From the NCBI GenBank assembly GCA_030628905.1, contig DAOVQB010000163.1:1-10351 (forward strand): a stretch of 10,351 nt of DNA. Direction: 5' to 3'. The first letter of the stretch is position 1; each line of letters begins with the position of its first letter. Source of the DNA: DAOVQB01 sp023128935 (GTDB taxonomy: Bacteria > Eisenbacteria > RBG-16-71-46 > CAIMUX01 > WJJG01). The notes under the pieces were generated by a model. The model saw only the letters and a list, made by a program, of their open reading frames with translations. It was not told the DNA's origin and searched no databases. Below, piece after piece: positions 6,379 to 10,351 of the stretch. Position numbers and translations under genes: made by a program.

Positions 6379-6393
6379 CCCGGGCTTCTCACT
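6379..6393. repeat. Post-stop 15-mer, copy 1
   Basis: CCCGGGCTTCTCACT begins at the base after the manC stop. It matches 13 of 15 bases with CCCGGATTTCTCACT, which begins at the base after the galT stop (9701). It may be a decayed mobile-element end or a genome-specific 3' element. Confidence 0.4.
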
Positions 6394-6400
6394 AAGCTCC

Positions 6401-6412
6401 GCCGAGCTCGGC
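6401..6412. repeat. 12-bp palindrome in the manC-SPOR spacer
   Basis: GCCGAGCTCGGC is a perfect palindrome 22 bp after the manC stop. No T-run follows, so an intrinsic terminator is unlikely. The rest of the 233-bp spacer (6379-6611) holds AGGATT-type quasi-repeats (6445, 6462, 6477, 6506), a candidate promoter, and no gene. Confidence 0.35.
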
Positions 6413-6465
6413 TCATGGGTGACCTTTGGGGCTGGCTCCGCTGGAGGATTAAGCCCACCGCAGGA

Positions 6466-6495
6466 TTGACCCGCTGAGGAATTGGTGCGTTTATT
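6466..6495 (+). promoter_or_regulatory. Candidate promoter for the SPOR/GlmU-like pair
   Basis: TTGACC (6466-6471) and TTTATT (6490-6495) are 18 bp apart. The -35 hexamer and the spacing are the same as in the candidate promoter at 506. Transcription would start around 6502, giving a leader of about 110 nt. The -10 match is only 4 of 6. Confidence 0.3.
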
Positions 6496-6611
6496 AGCTC
6501 ATCGTAGGATTTGCGGGCTGCATGACTGAGACATTGAGGGAGGGACCCAAGGACTGGGGGATCTTTCCTATTCCTAGTTGCCCCCGAATCCGCTCAGCCG
6601 AGGAGGTGGCG

Positions 6612-7175
6612 ATGTGCGGTGAGAGAACGGTGCGAAGGATCGCGCCGAAATGGGAAGCGCTCTTGCTCATTGCGTGGGGGTTATGCGCAGTGGGATGCGG
6701 TCCGAAACCGGTCCCACGGGTGCCCCCGGAGATACCAACCACACTGCCTTCGGAAGAGGAAGCGCGCCAAGTGCGGGAGGCGTCCCGGGAGACGATTCTG
6801 CTGTTGCCCCAGGGTGATCGAGGCATGGGGGAGCAGGATCTGCCGCCGCAGCCTGAATTGCAGGCCCCGGAAGCTCAACCCCCAACTCAACCCCCAGCTC
6901 AGCCCACAGCTCAACCCCCAGCGGAGGTCAAGACGCGCTACGGCTACAGAGTGCAGCTGTTCGCGGCTTCCAGCGAGGCGATTGCCAATCTGCGCGCCAA
7001 GGAGTACCAGGAGGCCTTCGAGGAGGAAGTCTATGTGGAATTCGAGGGGTTGCTCTATAAGGTCCGGGTGGGCGACTGCTCGAGCAGGGACGAGGCGTCG
7101 GCGCTCCAGCGCACGGCTGCACGTCTGGGACATCAGGGTGCCTTTGTAGTGGGTACCCAGGTAAACGTGCACTAG
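6612..7175 (+). CDS. SPOR-domain protein, probable lipoprotein
   Basis: The 187-residue product begins with a basic stretch, a hydrophobic segment (about 17-28) and A-V-G-C ending at C29, a near-lipobox that suggests signal peptidase II processing and lipid anchoring. A Pro/Gln-rich linker (78-105) follows, built partly from four 12-bp tandem repeats at 6873-6920. A C-terminal SPOR-type domain spans about 110-187, beginning G-Y-R-V-Q-L-F-A-A-S (111-120) and closing with V-R-V-G-D-C (151-156) and G-A-F-V-V. SPOR domains bind peptidoglycan strands stripped of stem peptides, typically at division sites, so a periplasmic, wall-facing role is likely. The start at 6612 is chosen because AGGAGG (6601-6606) lies 5 nt upstream and the signal peptide begins there. 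The same frame is open to ATG 6522, but that extension has no signal-like features and a poor ribosome site. It lies 20 bp before the next gene, probably co-transcribed. Confidence 0.8.
   Translation: MCGERTVRRIAPKWEALLLIAWGLCAVGCGPKPVPRVPPEIPTTLPSEEEARQVREASRETILLLPQGDRGMGEQDLPPQPELQAPEAQPPTQPPAQPTAQPPAEVKTRYGYRVQLFAASSEAIANLRAKEYQEAFEEEVYVEFEGLLYKVRVGDCSSRDEASALQRTAARLGHQGAFVVGTQVNVH
6873..6920 (+). repeat. Four 12-bp tandem repeats coding the Pro/Gln linker
   Basis: The unit GCTCAACCCCCA occurs at 6873 and 6909, with variants at 6885 and 6897. Together they encode four-residue units of the A-Q-P-P type. Such repeats expand and contract in frame and probably set linker length between the lipid anchor and the SPOR domain. 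Confidence 0.75.
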
Positions 7176-7195
7176 GGCGTGAGGGAGACGCGGGG

Positions 7196-8584
7196 ATGAC
7201 ATCTGAGCAGCGTGGGATCGTCCTGTTTGAAGATGCTGCGGCTGCCCGCCTTGGCCCGATTGCCTTGGTCCGCCCGGTTTTTGACCTGGTCCTGGGGGCC
7301 ATGACGCTGCGCCGCCGGACGGAGCTGATCGCGGGCCAGTGCATAAGTGCGGCGCTGGTGCGCCCGCACCTCTCGTCGCTGCTTGGGGCCACCGGCTTGC
7401 GAGATGCGCGCAAGGGCCTGGCAGTGGGAGAGGATGCCGCAGCGCATTCACGTGAAGCGAACGACTCGCGGGGGTTAGCGGCCGCCCCAATGCCCCTGCT
7501 GATCAATGCCGCGCTCGTGATGGATGAGGACATCTGGGAGCACGTGCGAGCCCTGCAGCCAGGCGAGGGACGGGCCTGGCAGGATGGCCGTATCGTGGCG
7601 CTGGTGCCCACCTCGGATGCCTCCGATGCCTCAGATGCCCTGCTTGCGGCAGAAGGTGCCCTGGACCCGGTTGCTTCCGGCTTCTCGATCGAACCCCTTC
7701 CCGAAGCCCGACTTCTTCGGCATCCCTGGGAACTGATTGCCTGGCAAATGGAAGCGCTACAGGCAGATCTCTCCCGCCTGGCGCGGGAGAGCCGTGGAGG
7801 CGCCGCGCCTGGTATCCATGCTCTGTTGTCCGAGGAGGATTCTTCTGAACCCGGGCTGCACATCCGCGGACGTGCGGTTCTAGTGGAAGAGGGCGCTTCC
7901 ATCGAGAGCCCAGTGGCCCTGGACAGCCGCAGCGGCCCCATCCTGATCCGGCGCAATGCGCGGATCGCTCCCTTCAGTTTCCTGGAGGGGCCATTGCTGG
8001 TCGAGCATGGGGCGGTCGTCCTGGGTGGACGAGTAGCGAGCGCCTACTTGGGGCCCCATTGCCGGGTCCGCGGCGAAGTGGCATCCAGCGTAATCCTGGG
8101 ATGGTCCAACAAGGTTCACGACGGATTTCTAGGCCACGCCTACCTGGGGCACTGGGTGAACCTGGGAGCGATGACAACAAACTCAAACCTCAAAAACAAC
8201 TACGGCATCGTGCGGATGTATGAGGGCAACGCTGCTGGTGGGATTGGGGACATGCTGCCCACCGGGCTCACAAAAGTGGGGTGCATCCTTGCCGATCATG
8301 TGAAGACGGCGATTGGAACCTTGCTGGTCTCGGGAACCGTGATTGGCCTGGGGACCAATCTTTTTGGGCTATCGGGGATGGCCCCCAAGTGGGTACCCTC
8401 CTTCGTCTGGGGAGGCAGGCCTGGGGCACAGCCCTATGAGCTGGAACGCTTCCTCAAAACAGCCGCCACTGTGTATAGTCGGCGGGATCGCGAGTTGAGC
8501 CGAGCAGAGCGCTCCGTGCTGCGGGAGGCCTTCCGGGCGACCGAGCAGGAGCGGGACGTCTGGCTTCGCTGCCAGTGTTCCTAG
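7196..8584 (+). CDS. GlmU-like sugar nucleotidyltransferase / hexapeptide acyltransferase
   Basis: This 462-residue protein resembles the alternative bacterial GlmU family (TIGR03991; NTP_transf_4 domain). The N-terminal part begins with I-V-L-F-E-D (8-13) and A-L-V-R-P-V-F-D-L-V-L-G (23-34), as in that family, and lacks the classical GlmU G-x-G-T-R-M loop. From about 220 to 400 it forms a left-handed beta-helix of hexapeptide turns, with the family-typical N-L-G-A-M-T-T-N-S-N-L-K-N-N-Y (322-336). The family is thought to make UDP-GlcNAc-type sugars (acetyl transfer plus uridylyl transfer), but the substrate is not proven here. A helical, charged tail (about 413-456) follows the helix. S-D-A-S-D-A-S-D-A at 140-148 comes from a 9-bp triplicate. 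ATG 7196 has GAGGGAG 8 nt upstream. Co-transcription with the SPOR protein fits a cell-wall or hexosamine role. Confidence 0.8.
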   Translation: MTSEQRGIVLFEDAAAARLGPIALVRPVFDLVLGAMTLRRRTELIAGQCISAALVRPHLSSLLGATGLRDARKGLAVGEDAAAHSREANDSRGLAAAPMPLLINAALVMDEDIWEHVRALQPGEGRAWQDGRIVALVPTSDASDASDALLAAEGALDPVASGFSIEPLPEARLLRHPWELIAWQMEALQADLSRLARESRGGAAPGIHALLSEEDSSEPGLHIRGRAVLVEEGASIESPVALDSRSGPILIRRNARIAPFSFLEGPLLVEHGAVVLGGRVASAYLGPHCRVRGEVASSVILGWSNKVHDGFLGHAYLGHWVNLGAMTTNSNLKNNYGIVRMYEGNAAGGIGDMLPTGLTKVGCILADHVKTAIGTLLVSGTVIGLGTNLFGLSGMAPKWVPSFVWGGRPGAQPYELERFLKTAATVYSRRDRELSRAERSVLREAFRATEQERDVWLRCQCS

Positions 8585-8656
8585 GTTTACAACAGAGTGA
8601 GATCCGGCGGGGCCCGATTCCATCTTTCCTCGCAGGAGCTACAGGGAGAGCTCGAA

Positions 8657-9700
8657 ATGCCAGAGCTACGGCGGGACCCAGTGGTTGGTCGCTGGGTCAT
8701 CATTTCAACTGAGCGTGGCAAGCGACCGTCGGACTTCAGCGAACCCGTACCGAAGAAGCGGAGTGGATTCTGCCCCTTCTGCCCGGGCAACGAAGAGAAG
8801 ACCCCGCCCGAGGTCTACGCCATTCGAGAGAATGGCAGCCGCCCGAACGGACCTGGCTGGAAGGTTCGCGTGGTCTCAAACAAGTTCCCCGCACTGCAGA
8901 TTGAGGGCGACCTGGACCGTCGTGCGGAGGGCATGTACGACAAGATGAACGGCGTGGGCGCCCACGAAGTGATTATTGAATCCCCCGATCACATGAGGGA
9001 GCTGAGCGATAATTCGATTGAGCAGCTCAACATGATCCTCTGCGCCTACCGTGCTCGCATGGTCGACCTGGCGCGGGACAAGCGATTTCGCTACATCCAG
9101 GTTTTCAAGAACCATGGCGAGGCGGCCGGCGCTTCACTTGAACACTCCCACACGCAGCTGGTCGCAACACCGATTGTGCCGCGCAGGATCCTCGAGGAAC
9201 TCAACGGATGCAGTCAGCACTTCGGGATGAAGGAGCGTTGCATCTTCTGCGACATCATCGACCAGGAGCTGACTCTGGGAAAGCGGGTTGTGATCGAGAA
9301 TGCTGATTACATCTCCATTGCGCCGTTCGCCCCGCGCTTTCCGTTCGAGACCTGGATTCTGCCAAAAAGTCACCACCCGCATTTCGAGCAATCTTTCCAG
9401 GGAAACTTCTACTCCCTTGCCCGGATCCTGAAGGAGAACCTCATGCGGATGAACCTGGCGCTCAACAATCCGCCGTATAACTTTGTTCTACACACAGCTC
9501 CCTGCAACGACTGGCGCGGGCCCAAGCATCACCACTGGCACATCGAGATCATGCCCAAGCTGACGCGCGTCGCGGGGTTCGAGTGGGGTACTGGGTTCTA
9601 TATCAATCCCACGGCCCCGGAGGATGCTGCCTCCTACCTGCGGGATGTCCAGATCCCCGAGGAAGAATTCACACTGCCCACTGCGGCACCTCAAACCTAG
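8657..9700 (+). CDS. galT: Galactose-1-phosphate uridylyltransferase family (GalT)
   Basis: This 347-residue HIT-superfamily nucleotidyltransferase swaps UMP (or AMP in some relatives) between nucleotide sugars and hexose 1-phosphates through a uridylyl-histidine. It shows R-R-D-P-V-V-G-R-W-V-I-I (5-16), the zinc cysteines C39-x2-C42, H112 in the position of the third zinc ligand, and the active site H163-S-H165-T-Q167. H165 is the expected nucleophile. A second cysteine pair, C195-x2-C198, begins the C-terminal half, which ends with the histidine cluster at 291-295 followed by I-E-I-M-P-K. Length is normal. ATG 8657 is chosen with AGGGAG 8 nt upstream. The frame is open to GTG 8597, but those 20 residues do not look family-like. 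The 72-bp gap upstream has no convincing promoter. Being next to glycogen synthase leaves open a role in glucose 1-phosphate / ADP-glucose metabolism rather than galactose use. Confidence 0.92.
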   Translation: MPELRRDPVVGRWVIISTERGKRPSDFSEPVPKKRSGFCPFCPGNEEKTPPEVYAIRENGSRPNGPGWKVRVVSNKFPALQIEGDLDRRAEGMYDKMNGVGAHEVIIESPDHMRELSDNSIEQLNMILCAYRARMVDLARDKRFRYIQVFKNHGEAAGASLEHSHTQLVATPIVPRRILEELNGCSQHFGMKERCIFCDIIDQELTLGKRVVIENADYISIAPFAPRFPFETWILPKSHHPHFEQSFQGNFYSLARILKENLMRMNLALNNPPYNFVLHTAPCNDWRGPKHHHWHIEIMPKLTRVAGFEWGTGFYINPTAPEDAASYLRDVQIPEEEFTLPTAAPQT

Positions 9701-9715
9701 CCCGGATTTCTCACT
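9701..9715. repeat. Post-stop 15-mer, copy 2
   Basis: CCCGGATTTCTCACT starts at the base after the galT stop and matches the sequence after the manC stop at 13 of 15 positions. The remaining 43 bp to the glycogen synthase start hold no clear promoter or terminator. Confidence 0.4.
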
Positions 9716-9758
9716 GGGCTGAAGCCACTGCCAGTTCTGAGCGACGCACGGGGGAAGC

Positions 9759-10351
9759 ATGGAGATTCTATACGCCGGAGCCGAGATGGTGCCCTTCATC
9801 AAGGTGGGCGGACTGGCCGATGTGGCGGGCGCGCTCACGAAGGAGCTGGCACGTCGCGGGCATTCCGTGCGCGCTTTTCTGCCGGTCTATCCATCCGTCC
9901 GCAAGCACTGGGACCGGCTTGCTCCGCATAAGGTGACACCATTGCGCGTGCATCTGGGGGGGGAGTCGATCGGCGCTGTTCTTTACAGAGCGATCGACCG
10001 AGAAGCCGGGGTCGAACTGCTTCTACTGGAGCAGGATCACTTCTTTGACCGACCGAACCCGTATGTGGATCCCAAGACGGGATCTGACTGGCCCGATAAC
10101 GCCGAGCGCTTTGCCTTTCTCTGCCACGCCTTGCCAGCGGCCTGCGAGGCGATCGGCTGGAGACCCGAGGTTATGCACCTCAACGATTACCAGCTCGGCC
10201 TGGTGGGCCTCTTGCTGAAGGAAGGCCTGGCCCCGAAGGCGCTGCAGGGCGTTCCGGTCGTCTACAGCATCCACAACCTTGGCTACCAGGGCATCTTCCC
10301 GCTGGAGCAGCAAGTGCACGAAACTCCGCGGTCAGTGCAAGAAAAAGCCCA
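9759..10351 (+). CDS. glgA: Glycogen synthase, N-terminal part (cut by right edge)
   Basis: This GT5 starch/glycogen synthase elongates alpha-1,4-glucan from ADP-glucose (UDP-glucose in some lineages). About 197 codons are open to the right edge without a stop, which covers the N-terminal GT-B domain only. Landmarks are M-E-I-L-Y-A-G-A-E-M-V-P-F at the start, K-V-G-G-L-A-D-V (15-22, usually K-T/V-G-G-L-A-D-V, the nucleotide-sugar contact), R-R-G-H-x-V-R-A-F-L-P-V-Y, D-H-F-F-D-R-P, N-A-E-R-F-A-F-L, the H-L-N-D-Y-Q motif where most relatives read H-x-N-D-W-H/Q, and S-I-H-N-L-G-Y-Q-G-I-F. ATG 9759 follows a G-rich stretch (GGGGGAA, 9750-9756) and matches the family start. It lies 58 bp after galT and is probably co-transcribed with it. 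Confidence 0.92.
   Translation, partial: MEILYAGAEMVPFIKVGGLADVAGALTKELARRGHSVRAFLPVYPSVRKHWDRLAPHKVTPLRVHLGGESIGAVLYRAIDREAGVELLLLEQDHFFDRPNPYVDPKTGSDWPDNAERFAFLCHALPAACEAIGWRPEVMHLNDYQLGLVGLLLKEGLAPKALQGVPVVYSIHNLGYQGIFPLEQQVHETPRSVQEKA

Noticed and set aside
6522..6611. Upstream ATG 6522 as the start of the SPOR protein
   Set aside because: The downstream ATG 6612 has a near-perfect ribosome site and begins the signal peptide directly.
7172..7185. CTAGGGCGTGAGGG also near-matched at 3004-3018
   Set aside because: Both contain a stop codon plus purine-rich ribosome-site sequence; such short similarity at gene junctions is probably chance. GTG 7179 is blocked by an in-frame TGA.
6928..7956. 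342-codon and overlapping 269-codon minus-strand frames
   Set aside because: Their composition is Ser/Arg/Ala/Pro-rich antisense of the SPOR and GlmU-like genes, without recognisable domains.
8586..8614. TTTACA at 8586 as a galT promoter -35
   Set aside because: No -10-like hexamer lies at 16-19 bp; that stretch is GC-rich.
8597..8656. Upstream GTG 8597 as the start of galT
   Set aside because: The extra 20 residues do not look family-like, and ATG 8657 has a well-placed AGGGAG.

Overview
The window is GC-rich bacterial DNA with every recognisable gene on the + strand. A proline-rich SPOR protein that looks like a lipoprotein, a lipid-linked glycan cluster, and a GlmU-like nucleotidyltransferase/acyltransferase of the kind common in Bacteroidetes-related lineages suggest a Gram-negative bacterium. 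An uncultured member of the FCB side of the tree (Eisenbacteria, Latescibacteria or Krumholzibacteria-like) is my best guess. This is inference from gene content and is weak.

Layout. (1) 1-199: the C-terminal end of an HNH nuclease, cut by the left edge. (2) 194-410: short direct-repeat arrays with 20-bp then 16-bp periods, which look like decayed mobile-element ends. (3) 411-895: no convincing protein gene. It holds a candidate sigma70 promoter (506-535), a palindrome at the predicted start point, and a leader of about 350 nt with several hairpins, including a terminator-like hairpin followed by seven T (758-799). (4) 896-6378: a five-gene glycan operon. It comprises a short-form phosphoglycosyl transferase with an unusual repeat-bearing N-terminus, three GT4 glycosyltransferases, and mannose-1-phosphate guanylyltransferase. 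The last four genes are separated by 4 bp or overlap. (5) 6379-6611: a spacer with a candidate promoter. (6) 6612-8584: a SPOR-domain probable lipoprotein and, 20 bp later, the GlmU-like protein. (7) 8657-10351: galT-family uridylyl/adenylyltransferase followed by the start of glycogen synthase glgA, cut by the right edge.

How the genes fit together. The phosphoglycosyl transferase would put the first sugar phosphate on undecaprenyl phosphate, and the three GT4 enzymes would extend it. ManC would supply GDP-mannose (or precursors of GDP-fucose or GDP-rhamnose). No flippase, polymerase or export gene is present, so the pathway must be completed elsewhere. The downstream genes make or use other activated sugars: the GlmU-like protein probably acts on a hexosamine 1-phosphate, GalT-like on hexose 1-phosphates, and GlgA on ADP-glucose. 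The window is thus a sugar-nucleotide and glycan block beside a mobile-element-scarred upstream edge.

No clearly new protein system is visible. The most interesting unexplained item is the structured, terminator-containing leader in front of the glycan operon.
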